A DNA stretch of 64,000 bases. Source: Deltaproteobacteria bacterium (lineage in GTDB: Bacteria; Myxococcota_A; UBA796; UBA2385). The stretch is from assembly GCA_016792625.1 (NCBI GenBank), contig JAEUKK010000004.1:1-64000 (forward strand), written 5' to 3'. Made by a program: the position numbers and the translations under genes. The notes beneath the pieces are model-generated. The model was not told the origin of the DNA and ran no database searches. It was given only the letters and a program-made list of their open reading frames with translations. Below, piece by piece: positions 9,095-17,162 of this stretch (position 1 is its first letter; each line of letters starts with the position of its first letter).

Positions 9095-9215
9095 TTGGGC
9101 GCCCCGGCGGCCGCGGGCCGCCGTCGGCCCCCCTGCGCGCGCGGCGCTCCGCGCCTTGGCCGCTGCGCGGCCCGCCTGCGGCGGCGCTCCGGTCGGCCTG
9201 GCGCGCGCGAGGCGG
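9095..9215 (+). repeat. dispersed ~120-bp intergenic repeat, copy 1
   Basis: Starts TTGGGCGCCCC and ends GCGCGCGCGAGGCGG. It shares long near-identical blocks (for example GCGCCTTGGCCGCTGCGCGG) with copies at 30964-31085 (same strand) and 31541-31663 (opposite strand). It fills the gap before the acetyltransferase gene, and its GAGGCGG end supplies the only purine-rich ribosome-site candidate for that gene. Confidence 0.7.
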
Positions 9216-9220
9216 CCCCG

Positions 9221-9775
9221 ATGAGCGCGCTGCGCCCGGCCGCGCCGCTGAACCCGCCCCTCGAGACGGCGCGCCTCTGCCTCGAGCCGCTGGTCGCCGC
9301 CCACGCGCCCGGCCTCTTCGCGGCGCTCCATGACCCTGCCGTGCTGCGCTTCATCCAGCTCAAGCCGGCGGCGAACCCGGCTGCCCTCGGCCTGCGCTTC
9401 GCCGTGCTCGCCCACCGCCGCGACCAGCCCCACGCCGAGCGCTGGCTGCAGTGGGCGATCCGGGTCAAGGCCACCGACACCCTCATCGGGAAGATCGACG
9501 CCGACGTCAACACCGACGAGGTCGCCACCAACGTCGGCTACCTGATCGAGGCCGCCGCCTGGGGCCAGGGCTACGCCACCGAGGCGCTGGCGGCGGTGCT
9601 GGCCCTGCTCGACGGCGCCGGCGTGCGCGAGCAGCGGGCCACGGTCACGGTGGGAAACGCGGCCTCGGCGGCGGTGCTGCGCCGCTGCGGCTTCACGCTG
9701 AGCCGGGTGCTCGTCGACAATGACCGCGTGGGCGGTGTGTTGGTCGATGATTGGGAGTTTGTGCGGCGGGCTTGA
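9221..9775 (+). CDS. GNAT-family N-acetyltransferase (RimJ/RimL-like)
   Basis: 184 residues from ATG9221; the frame is open upstream only through a repeat element, so I place the start here. Layout matches ribosomal-protein-type acetyltransferases: N-terminal LETARLCLEPL, central AIRVKATDTLIGKIDADV and NVGYLIEAAAWGQGYATEAL. The last contains the acetyl-CoA loop (usual Q/RxxGxG/A, here WGQGYA). NAASAAVLRRCGFTLSRV is the classic terminal NxxSxxVxxKxGF motif. It acetylates an amine on a protein or small molecule; substrate cannot be told. It ends 11 bp from the stop of the convergent gene. Confidence 0.88.
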   Translation: MSALRPAAPLNPPLETARLCLEPLVAAHAPGLFAALHDPAVLRFIQLKPAANPAALGLRFAVLAHRRDQPHAERWLQWAIRVKATDTLIGKIDADVNTDEVATNVGYLIEAAAWGQGYATEALAAVLALLDGAGVREQRATVTVGNAASAAVLRRCGFTLSRVLVDNDRVGGVLVDDWEFVRRA

Positions 9776-9786
9776 GTTGGTTCAGC

Positions 9787-10887
9787 TCACTCCCCCGCTG
9801 GCCCCACCTCGACCCAGACCCCGTCGCGCTGGCCCGGGGCGCGCAGCAGGCGCCCCGCCCCGCGGGCCTCGAGCTCGGGGCCCGTCCAGGCGCCCTCGCC
9901 CGGGTGCAGGCGCAGGCCGCCGAAGGGCCCTTGGGGGCCGGGCCAGGTCCAGGGCAGGCCGACCCGCCGCATGCCGCGGGCCGACAGGCCCGAGAAGAGG
10001 CGCCGGCGGCCCGAAGGCGCCAGGGCCTCGCCGACCACGAGCAGGTGCCGGGCGCCGATCGCGTCGACCAGCTCGTCGAGCACGGCGGCGCCGTCGGCCT
10101 GGCGCTCGGGCCAGCCCGTCCAGTCGGCGGGCCCGCCCGGCTGATCGAGGCGGAAGCTGAGCAAGGGCAGCACGCCGCCGCCCCGCACCACCGGGAAGCT
10201 CAGCGCGGCGACCGCCCCCCGGTCGTGCACCGAGGGCAGGGGGCGCTGCCAGAGGTCCTCACCGGGCAGGCCGCCCGCGGCGGCGCAGGGCTTGAAGCTG
10301 CCCCGCACCACGACGCTCAGGCCCCGGGTCTCCGGCTGCCCCTCGGCGTGGCGGGCCTCACCCTGCACCGCCCCGGCCAAGGCGGTCGCCTCGGCGGCCG
10401 AGAAGCCGTAGAGCACGAAGACGCCCGCCTCGCTGTCGAGCAGGGCCGAGAGCTCGTCGGCGAAGGGGGCCGGGCCCCGGGCGAGCTGAGCCACGCGCAC
10501 CGGCGCCTCGGGCGGGGGCGCGAGGCGGGCGCAGCCGCGCAGGCCGAGGCCCCAGGCGCCCGCCCCCGGGCTGACCGGGCCGACCACCACCGGCCGGTGC
10601 AGCAGGGTGGCCGCGCCCGCCGCGCCAGCGAACAGGCTGAAGGCCAGGGCGAAGCGGCCCTCCCACAGACCGGCGAGGACGAGGTAGGCGGCGAGGGCGC
10701 ACCACAGCGGCTCGGCCCACAAGAAGCCGAGCGCGATGAGGCTGCGCTCGGCGAGCAGCGGCAGCAGCAGCGCCAGCAGGGTCGGCAGCAGCAAGGCCAG
10801 GGTCGCCGGCCCGCGCCGCGCCGCCCCGGCGGGCGCGGTCAGCGGGCGCATGACCGGGTCGGGGGTGGGCTGCTGCGCGTCATCCAT
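9787..10887 (-). CDS. membrane protein with a decayed EEP (endonuclease/exonuclease/phosphatase)-like domain
   Basis: 366 residues. The N-terminus has three to four hydrophobic helices (about 28-100: LALLLPTLLALLLPLL and following). The C-terminal ~240 residues track the order of membrane-linked EEP proteins: RVAQLARGPAPFADELSALL where the family has RVLTYNV..., VFVLYGF where it has VVALQE, and HLLVVGEALAPSGRRRLF where it has VVLAGDFN. The metal-binding Glu and the GDFN Asp/Asn are therefore replaced (YGF, GEALAPS), so catalysis is unlikely. Divergently oriented from the TPR-like gene. The domain assignment rests on pattern alignment by eye. Confidence 0.6.
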   Translation of the reverse strand: MDDAQQPTPDPVMRPLTAPAGAARRGPATLALLLPTLLALLLPLLAERSLIALGFLWAEPLWCALAAYLVLAGLWEGRFALAFSLFAGAAGAATLLHRPVVVGPVSPGAGAWGLGLRGCARLAPPPEAPVRVAQLARGPAPFADELSALLDSEAGVFVLYGFSAAEATALAGAVQGEARHAEGQPETRGLSVVVRGSFKPCAAAGGLPGEDLWQRPLPSVHDRGAVAALSFPVVRGGGVLPLLSFRLDQPGGPADWTGWPERQADGAAVLDELVDAIGARHLLVVGEALAPSGRRRLFSGLSARGMRRVGLPWTWPGPQGPFGGLRLHPGEGAWTGPELEARGAGRLLRAPGQRDGVWVEVGPAGE

Positions 10888-10926
10888 GCCGGCCCGCTAA
10901 CGCCGCCGCGCGGGCCGCCGCGGCGA

Positions 10927-10932
10927 TAGGCC
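10927..10932 (+). promoter_or_regulatory. candidate -10 element TAGGCC
   Basis: GATAGGCC lies 35 bases before the TPR-like gene start, in the short divergent gap. It resembles the TAGGCT-type elements seen upstream of several other genes in this window. Confidence 0.3.
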
Positions 10933-10966
10933 AAGGCCGCGGCCCCCGTGCCGCCGAGGAGGGCAG

Positions 10967-12055
10967 ATGGCCGCAGGGCAGAGCAATGTGCGCGGGCGCG
11001 CCGCCCAGGCCGCCCAGGCCCGGGCGCTCAGCGCCGCCGGGCAGTGGGGGCCCGCCGCCGAGGCCTGGGGCCGGCTCGCCGCCGCCGAGGCGGCCGCGGG
11101 CAAGGCCGCCGAGGCCTGCCAGGCTTGGTGCCTCGCCGGCGACGCGCTGCGGCGCGACGAGCAGCCGACCGCCGCCGTCGAGGCCCTCGACCGGGCTCTG
11201 GGGGCGTGGGACGGCGGCCCAGCCACGCTCGGCAGCATGGAGCGGGGCGCCGCCCGGGCCGTGCGCCTCGGCGTGCTGCTCGACGCCGGGCGGGTGGCCG
11301 AGGCGGTGGCCGAGGCCCAGGCCCTCGAGGCCGACGCGGCCAGCCCGGGGCTGCGGGTGCTCGCCCTCGACCTGCTGGCCGGCGCCCTGCTCGCCGCCGG
11401 TCAGGTCGAGGCCAGCCGCGCCGCCGCCGCGCGCCTCGCCGCCGCGGCGCCGCCGGCCGCCGCGCCCGCCGCCTGGTTCCGCGAAGGCATCCTCTGGCGC
11501 ATGGACGGCGCGCTCTCCCGCGCGCGGGGCCACCTGCACCGGGTGCTCGAGCAGGCGCCCGAGGGCCCCGCCTGGGCCGGGCCCCGGGCCGCCGCCCAAG
11601 CCGAGCTCGCTGAGATTGACCTGCTGGATGGCAACTTCATCGCCGCCGCCGCGCAGTTCGAGGCCGCCGCCCGCCGCTGGGACGAGGCCCACCGCCAGTC
11701 GGGCGCCTGGCGGGCCCACGCCGGTCGCCTGCTCGCCTTGTCCGAGGCCGGCCTGCGCCCCGACCCCGCGCCGCTGGCCCCCGGCCTCGCGCTGGCGGCC
11801 GCCCGCGGCCTGCCGCTCCTCGGGGTGCGCCTGCAGGCGGTGCACGGGGCTTTGCTGCAGCGCCGCGGGGTCGACGGGGGGCCGGCGCTGGCCGCCGCCG
11901 CCGAGACCGCCGCCACGACCGGGGCGGTGCTGCTCGAGGGCTGGGTGCGGCTGCTGCGCCACCAAGCGGGCATCGTGGCGGGCGACGGCGCGCGCGCCCG
12001 GGCCTGCCTCGCCGAGGACGCCGTGCTGGCGCCACGCGCCGCTGCGATGCCCTGA
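10967..12055 (+). CDS. TPR-like all-helical repeat protein
   Basis: 362 residues; ATG preceded by GAGGAGGGCAG. Almost entirely Ala/Leu/Arg helical pairs of ~34 residues in TPR style, for example AGQWGPAAEAWGRLAAAEAA, GKAAEACQAWCLAGDALRRD and GNFIAAAAQFEAAARRWDEA. No signal peptide or membrane helix, so it is likely a cytoplasmic scaffold. It is convergent with the flavoprotein gene (20-bp gap). Several shadow frames exist because of the base composition, but this frame has the ribosome site and consistent helical periodicity. Confidence 0.72.
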   Translation: MAAGQSNVRGRAAQAAQARALSAAGQWGPAAEAWGRLAAAEAAAGKAAEACQAWCLAGDALRRDEQPTAAVEALDRALGAWDGGPATLGSMERGAARAVRLGVLLDAGRVAEAVAEAQALEADAASPGLRVLALDLLAGALLAAGQVEASRAAAARLAAAAPPAAAPAAWFREGILWRMDGALSRARGHLHRVLEQAPEGPAWAGPRAAAQAELAEIDLLDGNFIAAAAQFEAAARRWDEAHRQSGAWRAHAGRLLALSEAGLRPDPAPLAPGLALAAARGLPLLGVRLQAVHGALLQRRGVDGGPALAAAAETAATTGAVLLEGWVRLLRHQAGIVAGDGARARACLAEDAVLAPRAAAMP

Positions 12056-12075
12056 GCGGTGATCCGCCGGGGCCC

Positions 12076-13203
12076 TCAGCCCTCGCCCATCAGGCGCAGG
12101 GCGGCCGAGAGCAGCCACGGCGCCCGCCGCAAGGTGGGCAACAACATCCGGCGCAGCAGCGGCGGCCGGGTCAGCGCGAGCAGCCCGCCGGTCATCCACC
12201 AATAGCGGCGAAGCAGGCCGGGGTAGGCCCGGTCGTAGTCCCCGAGGCGACCGGCGGCGACCGCGCCCACCGCGGCGGCGCCGGTGTCGAGGCCGAGGCG
12301 GATCCCCTCACCGGTCAAGGGGTCGAGGTATCCCGCCGCGTCGCCGATGAGCAGCACCCGACCCGACCGCGGGGCCGATACCCGCTGCTCGAAGGGCCCC
12401 GCTCCCCGTGGGCTGCTGGCCGGCGGGCCGAGGCGCGCGGCGATGTGAGGGAAAAGCGCCAGCGCCGCCTGGATCGGGCTCGGCGCCGCTGGGGGAAGGT
12501 AGCGGCTACGGTCCATCAAAAAAGCGACGCCCACGGTGTCCTCGGCCACGGGCGTGAGGTAGCACTCCAGGCCCTCGGCCCAGTGCACCTCGACCCGCGG
12601 CGACCAGGGTTTGGTGAAGAAGTGCTGCCGCAGCCCCACCCGGGCTGGGCCGCGGGCCGGGCGCTCGAGGCCCAGCCAGCGGCGGGTCGGCGAGCGCAGG
12701 CCATCCGCCGCGAGCAGGTGGGGCGCGCGCAGGCAGCCGCCGCCCTCGAGCGCCAGCTCCACCCCGGCGTCGTCTTGTTTGATCCCGATCGCCCGCGCCG
12801 CGATCACCGGCACCTGGGCCTCGGCCACCGCCGCCTGCAGCGCCGCCGAGAGCGCGAGGCGCCGCACGCCGAGGCCCGGCCCGTGGGGGAAGTCGCGCTC
12901 GACGCGCAGGCGCTCCGGCGCGCGGGCGTCGACGTAGGCGATGCCGGTGAAAGGCAGGCCGGGCAGCGGGCCCACCCCGAGGGCGGCCAACGCGCGGACC
13001 GCCGGCGGCATGAGCCCCTCGCCGCAGGCCTTGTCGATGATCCCGGGCTGGGCCTCGACCACGATCGGGCAGAGGCCCCGCTGGCGGGCGGCCAGGGCCG
13101 CGGCGAGTCCCGCGGGCCCACCGCCGAGGATCAGCAACTGGGCGTCACTCCCGGCCCACTGCAGCGGGGTCGGGGCCCCGGGGCGGTCCGGGCCCACGCT
13201 CAT
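12076..13203 (-). CDS. FAD-dependent oxidoreductase / hydroxylase (geranylgeranyl-reductase-like), SrsC-type position
   Basis: 375 residues. N-terminal dinucleotide-binding motif LLILGGGPAGLAAALAARQRG at ~23-43, then LLAADGLRSPTRRWLG (the DG motif region) and the flavin-binding GD motif LLIGDAAGYLDPLTGEGIRLG near 290. These features define the group-A flavin monooxygenase/geranylgeranyl reductase superfamily. It is the last gene of the type III PKS operon, 13 bp after the acyl-AMP ligase. In the srsABC operon of Streptomyces griseus a flavoprotein hydroxylates the PKS-made methylated resorcinol to a quinone; the same role is plausible here by context. Substrate is inferred. Confidence 0.85.
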   Translation of the reverse strand: MSVGPDRPGAPTPLQWAGSDAQLLILGGGPAGLAAALAARQRGLCPIVVEAQPGIIDKACGEGLMPPAVRALAALGVGPLPGLPFTGIAYVDARAPERLRVERDFPHGPGLGVRRLALSAALQAAVAEAQVPVIAARAIGIKQDDAGVELALEGGGCLRAPHLLAADGLRSPTRRWLGLERPARGPARVGLRQHFFTKPWSPRVEVHWAEGLECYLTPVAEDTVGVAFLMDRSRYLPPAAPSPIQAALALFPHIAARLGPPASSPRGAGPFEQRVSAPRSGRVLLIGDAAGYLDPLTGEGIRLGLDTGAAAVGAVAAGRLGDYDRAYPGLLRRYWWMTGGLLALTRPPLLRRMLLPTLRRAPWLLSAALRLMGEG

Positions 13204-13216
13204 CGGCCCGCCCCCC

Positions 13217-15052
13217 TCACCCGCGCCGCCCGAGCAGCAGCCCGAGCGCGCTGCGGGCCATCGCGCCGGCCAACATCCACGGGCCGACCTGGGCCGGCGG
13301 CACGAGCGCGCCGCGCTGGTGCTGGCGCAGGGTCTCGCCGCGGCGCAGCTTGCCCGAGCTGGTCCGGGGGATGGTGCCCGGCTCGAGCAGCACCACCAGA
13401 TCGGGATCTACGCCCGTCGCCGCACAGACCGCGGCCCGGCAGGCCTCGGCTTGGCCCTCGTGGCGCTCGCGCACCTCGACGAAGACGAGCACCCGCTCGC
13501 CGTGCGCGCCGATCTCTCCCACCGCGACCGCGCAGCCGGTGCGCACGCCGGCCACCGCGTCCACCGCCCGCTCGAGCTCGTGGGGGTGGTGGTTCTGGCC
13601 GCGCAGGACGATGAGGTCCTTCGCCCGACCGCAGAGGTGCAGGCCGCCCCCGCGCAAGAAGCCGAGGTCACCCGTGTCCAGCCAGCCGGCGGCGTCAAAA
13701 GGCTGGCTGTCGCGGCCAAGGTAGCCGCTCATCAGGCTCGGGCCGCGCACAAATACGCGCCCGACGATGTTCTCGGGCAGCACCCCCTCGGGGCCTCGGA
13801 TCTCGACCCCAAAACCGGGCAAGGCCGGCCCGAGGTTCACCAGCTCGGCCACCGGCGGATCGGACGAAGCGGAAGCATCGGACGAAGCGGAAGCGTCGGA
13901 CGCAGGGTCTTCGGCCCGACCTTGGGCGAGGGCGGCCGCGCTGACCCGCGCCGCGCTCCACGGCGCCTCAATCGGCGCGAAGGTCACCGCCAGAGCGGCC
14001 TCAGACAGGCCATAGACGGGGGTCAGCGCCTCGGGGCGCAGGCCGTAGGGGGCGAAGCGCGCGGTGAAGCGCCGCAGGGTGTCGGGCCGGATGGGCTCGG
14101 CGCCGTTGAGGGCGGCCACCCAGCGCGAGAGATCGACGCCGTCCAGCTCCTCGTCGCGGACGCGGTCGACGCAGAGGGCATAGGCGAAGTCTGGCGCGGG
14201 CGAGATGGTGCCCCCGTAGCGCGAGAGCGCCCGCAGCCAGAGCGCGGGCTTGGCCAAAAAGGCCTCGGGCGGCAGCAAGGTGAGCGTGGCCGCGCGGTCG
14301 AGCGCGGGGATGACGCAGCCGATGAGCCCCATGTCGTGGTAGAGCGGCAGCCAGCTCACGCCGGCGTGCGGGCCAAAGTGGGCCTCGGGCCGGCGGTGGA
14401 ACAGCTCGCCCATCACCGCGCGGGCGTTGGCCAGCACCGCGGCGTGGCTGAGCGCGACGGGCTTGGGGTCCACGGTGGTCCCGCTGCTGAACTGGACCAT
14501 GCACAGGTCGGTGGGCGTGCGCGCGGCGCCCGCCCGTCCCTCCAATATGTCGGGACCATTCAGGTCCTCGGCGACCAGCAGGCCCAGGCGCGGGCCCCGC
14601 GGCAGCAGGGCCGGGTCCATCAGGCGGCCCAAGACCCGGCGCACCCCGCGGTCGGTGACCACCGCCGCCGCGTCGACCGCCTGCACCATCGCCGCGGTGC
14701 GGGCGAAGTACTCGTCGAGCCGCCCGAGGCGGACCGGCGGGTAGAGCGGCACGGGCACCGCCCCGAGCAACATCAGCCCAAAATACAGGTCGAAGAAGGC
14801 CGGCCCGGTGGGCAAGACCACCGCCACGCGCTCACCCGCGCGCAGGCCCCGGGCGGCGAGCGCACCCGCGCAGGCGCGGGCCCCGGCGCGCACCGCAGGC
14901 CATGACCGCAGGCTGGCCTGCTCGTGGCGGTCGACGAAGCGCAGACCCGACCCGGGGGGATCGGCCTCGGCGGCGCGGTGGAGCGCCTCGACCAGATCAT
15001 CGGCCCCGAGGCTGCCGTGGCCGACGGCGAGGGCTGCGTCGGGCCCGCTCAC
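13217..15052 (-). CDS. fatty-acyl-AMP ligase (FAAL-like adenylating enzyme)
   Basis: 611 residues, typical FAAL length. Motifs: adenylate-forming A3 loop MVQFSSGTTVDPKPVALSH (~190-208), WLPLYHDMGLIG (the FAAL/acyl-CoA ligase signature), VYGLSEAALAV (A5), WLDTGDLGFL (A7) and the terminal lysine in PRTSSGKLRRG. It should activate a fatty acid as acyl-AMP and load it on the ACP encoded immediately upstream in the transcript (4-bp overlap). A short Ser/Ala/Asp repeat (DASASSDASASSD, ~395-407) interrupts the middle. In this operon it most likely supplies the fatty starter for the type III PKS. Confidence 0.9.
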   Translation of the reverse strand: MSGPDAALAVGHGSLGADDLVEALHRAAEADPPGSGLRFVDRHEQASLRSWPAVRAGARACAGALAARGLRAGERVAVVLPTGPAFFDLYFGLMLLGAVPVPLYPPVRLGRLDEYFARTAAMVQAVDAAAVVTDRGVRRVLGRLMDPALLPRGPRLGLLVAEDLNGPDILEGRAGAARTPTDLCMVQFSSGTTVDPKPVALSHAAVLANARAVMGELFHRRPEAHFGPHAGVSWLPLYHDMGLIGCVIPALDRAATLTLLPPEAFLAKPALWLRALSRYGGTISPAPDFAYALCVDRVRDEELDGVDLSRWVAALNGAEPIRPDTLRRFTARFAPYGLRPEALTPVYGLSEAALAVTFAPIEAPWSAARVSAAALAQGRAEDPASDASASSDASASSDPPVAELVNLGPALPGFGVEIRGPEGVLPENIVGRVFVRGPSLMSGYLGRDSQPFDAAGWLDTGDLGFLRGGGLHLCGRAKDLIVLRGQNHHPHELERAVDAVAGVRTGCAVAVGEIGAHGERVLVFVEVRERHEGQAEACRAAVCAATGVDPDLVVLLEPGTIPRTSSGKLRRGETLRQHQRGALVPPAQVGPWMLAGAMARSALGLLLGRRG

Positions 15053-15339
15053 CCCTGCCCTCCCCGGCGCTCCGCGAGGCGGCGGGCCACGATCTGCACC
15101 ACGTCGCGCAGGGTGTTGGCCTGCTCGTCATCCTCGGGCTCGAAGCTGAGCTGCAGGTGGTCTTCGATCGCCACCACCAGGGCGAGGCGCTGCAGGCTGT
15201 CCAGCGCGCCGCTGAGATCGGCGTCGGGGGCGATGGGCCGGTCGAGGCGCAGCTCACGGCGGGCGAGCTCGAGGATCCACGCCTCGACAGACGCCAGGTC
15301 GGTGGGGTCAGCGGGCGGGGCGAGGCGAAGGGCGCTCAT
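15049..15339 (-). CDS. acyl carrier protein
   Basis: 96 residues from the ATG in a 4-bp overlap with the methyltransferase stop. The carrier motif GALDSLQRL places the phosphopantetheine attachment at Ser48, flanked by the acidic helix expected of ACPs (VVAIEDHLQLSFEPEDDE). The open frame continues upstream, but that part lies over the methyltransferase gene. Placed between the methyltransferase and the acyl-AMP ligase, it probably carries the fatty starter unit from the ligase to the PKS. Confidence 0.88.
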   Translation of the reverse strand: MSALRLAPPADPTDLASVEAWILELARRELRLDRPIAPDADLSGALDSLQRLALVVAIEDHLQLSFEPEDDEQANTLRDVVQIVARRLAERRGGQG

Positions 15340-15971
15340 AGGGAGCTCCGGGGAGGCGGCAGGGTCGCGAGCGCGGCGTCCTCGGTCTGCAGCCGGACCC
15401 GCAGCAGCAGCGCGTTGAGCAGGGTGAAGCCCAGCGCGGTCAGCCAGGCGCCGTGGACCAGCGGCAAGGCGAGGCCCTCCAGCACCACGACCACATAATT
15501 GGGGTGCTTGAGGAAACGATAGGGGCCGGTCGTGACCGGAGAGAGCCCAGGCACGATGATCACGCGGGTGTTCCAGCGCGGGCCCAGCGTGGTGATGCAC
15601 CACCAGCGCAGGCCCTGCAGGGCGAGGCAGGCGCCGATCAGCGCCCAGCCCAGCACCGGGTGGAAGGGCCGGTCGAGCAGCAGCACCTCGGCGGGGCCGG
15701 CGAAGAGGGCCGCCGTGTGCAGCACCACCATTGCCGGGTAGTGCCCGCGCCCGTGCTCGACGCCCCCGCGGGCGAAGGACCAGGCGGCGTTGCGCAGCGA
15801 GACGACCACCTCGACCAGGCGCTCGACCACCGTGAGGCCCATCAAGCCGAGGAAGAGGGGCACGCTCCATTCGGGAGAGAGCGGGGCGCCCGGCGGGGCC
15901 GCCAGGGCCAGGGCGGGCGCGAGCAGCCCCAGGAGGAGCGCCGGAGCGCGCAGCTGCGGGCCCACGCTCAC
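15336..15971 (-). CDS. ICMT-like membrane methyltransferase (SrsB-type)
   Basis: 211 residues from the GTG that overlaps the PKS stop by 4 bp (GTGA). About four or five membrane segments. The C-terminal catalytic region shows the isoprenylcysteine carboxyl methyltransferase family pattern: LGPRWNTRVIIVPG, then GPYRFLKHPNYVVVVLEGL (family: GxYrxxRHPxY), which binds S-adenosylmethionine. Homologues coupled to type III PKS genes O-methylate the phenolic lipid product (SrsB precedent); here the same is inferred from the operon. Confidence 0.87.
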   Translation of the reverse strand: MSVGPQLRAPALLLGLLAPALALAAPPGAPLSPEWSVPLFLGLMGLTVVERLVEVVVSLRNAAWSFARGGVEHGRGHYPAMVVLHTAALFAGPAEVLLLDRPFHPVLGWALIGACLALQGLRWWCITTLGPRWNTRVIIVPGLSPVTTGPYRFLKHPNYVVVVLEGLALPLVHGAWLTALGFTLLNALLLRVRLQTEDAALATLPPPRSSL

Positions 15972-17050
15972 CACCGCAGCAGGAGGAGCTCGGAGCAAAA
16001 GCCCGGCCCCATCGCCAACATCAGACCGAGCGTGCCCGGCGCGGGCCGACGCTCGCGCAGGGTGTCGTGCAGCACGAAGAGCACGCTGGCCGAGGACAGG
16101 TTGCCCACCTCTTTGAGCGAGCGCCAGGTGAGCGCGGTGGCCTCGCGCGAGAGGCCCAGCGTGCGCTCGAAGGCCTCGAGCACCTTGGGCCCGCCCGAGT
16201 GGCAGATGACGCTGCCGATGTCGGCGAGGCTGAGCCCCTGGTCGGCGAGAAACGCGTCGACGTCGCCCCGCATGTGCTGGTCGACCACCTGGGGCACCTG
16301 GGCCGAGAGGATGATCTTGAAGCCCGAGGCGCCGATGTCCCAGCCCATGACCTGCTCGGTGTCGGGGTAAAACACCGAGCGGGTGGCCAACACCTCAGGT
16401 ACGCCCCCCGTCGAGGCGGCCGGCTCGACGGCCGCGCCCCCGCAGACCACCGCCGCCGCCCCGTCACCAAAGAGGCCCGAGGCGATGAGGTTGGCGAGGC
16501 TGAGGTCTTCGCGCTGCAGCGTGAGGCTGCACAGCTCGACGCTGAGCAGGGCCGCCCGGTGGCCAGGCCAGCCGCGCAGGTAGTCGCTCACCCGGCTCAG
16601 GCCCGCCGCGCCGGCCACGCAGCCGAGGCCGAAGATGGGCACACGCTTGAGGTCGGACCGCAGGCCGAGCCGGTTGACCAGGCGCGCGTCGAGCGAAGGC
16701 GCGCTCACCCCGGTCACGGTCGTGAAGAACAAGCAGTCGAGCTCGCGCGGGCGCAGGCCGGCGGCGTCGAGCGCGGCGGAGAGGGCCGCCGCGCCCACCT
16801 CGAGCCCCACCTCGCCAAAAGCCCTGTTCGCTGCGGTGAAGTCGAGGCCGAGGTAGTCCTGCATCGGGAGCGCGAGGTTGCGGCCGCCGACCTGCACCGC
16901 CTGGTGCAGCTGGGCGACCCGGCGCGCGTTGTGGTGGCGGGTGGCCCAGACCGCCTCGAAAGCAGCGATGAGCTCATCTTGCTCATAGCGGTGGGGCGGG
17001 AGCGCGGTGCCGGTGCCGAGCACACGAGCAGCCGGCGGCGGGGAGTGCAT
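15968..17050 (-). CDS. type III polyketide synthase (chalcone/alkylresorcinol synthase family)
   Basis: 360 residues from ATG17050, chosen because AGGAG lies 6 bases upstream and the fold begins LGTGTALPPHRYEQDEL; the longer open frame upstream is antisense to the next gene. The catalytic triad is present: Cys144 in IFGLGCVAGAAG, His284 in VICHSGGPKV and Asn317 in KEVGNLSSAS. Other family marks: GLFGDGAAAVV and the C-terminal MGPGF. It condenses a fatty acyl starter with malonyl-CoA units to a resorcinol or pyrone. First gene of a five-gene, tightly overlapping operon; product class inferred from the ACP/ligase and SrsB/SrsC-like partners. Confidence 0.93.
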   Translation of the reverse strand: MHSPPPAARVLGTGTALPPHRYEQDELIAAFEAVWATRHHNARRVAQLHQAVQVGGRNLALPMQDYLGLDFTAANRAFGEVGLEVGAAALSAALDAAGLRPRELDCLFFTTVTGVSAPSLDARLVNRLGLRSDLKRVPIFGLGCVAGAAGLSRVSDYLRGWPGHRAALLSVELCSLTLQREDLSLANLIASGLFGDGAAAVVCGGAAVEPAASTGGVPEVLATRSVFYPDTEQVMGWDIGASGFKIILSAQVPQVVDQHMRGDVDAFLADQGLSLADIGSVICHSGGPKVLEAFERTLGLSREATALTWRSLKEVGNLSSASVLFVLHDTLRERRPAPGTLGLMLAMGPGFCSELLLLRW

Positions 17051-17162
17051 CGGGGCTCCTGTGGGTCGCCGCGGCCGCGCGGCGCAAGGCCCGGTTAGCC
17101 CGGCCGTCCCGGAAGCACACGAGCAGACGCTGGCCCAGACCGGCGCCGCCGACGAGGATCCC

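Noticed and set aside
15340..15870. A longer protein upstream of the acyl carrier protein in the same frame
   Set aside because: This part overlaps the ICMT-like gene in another frame; the ACP start at 15339 makes a typical 4-bp overlap and gives the normal ACP length.
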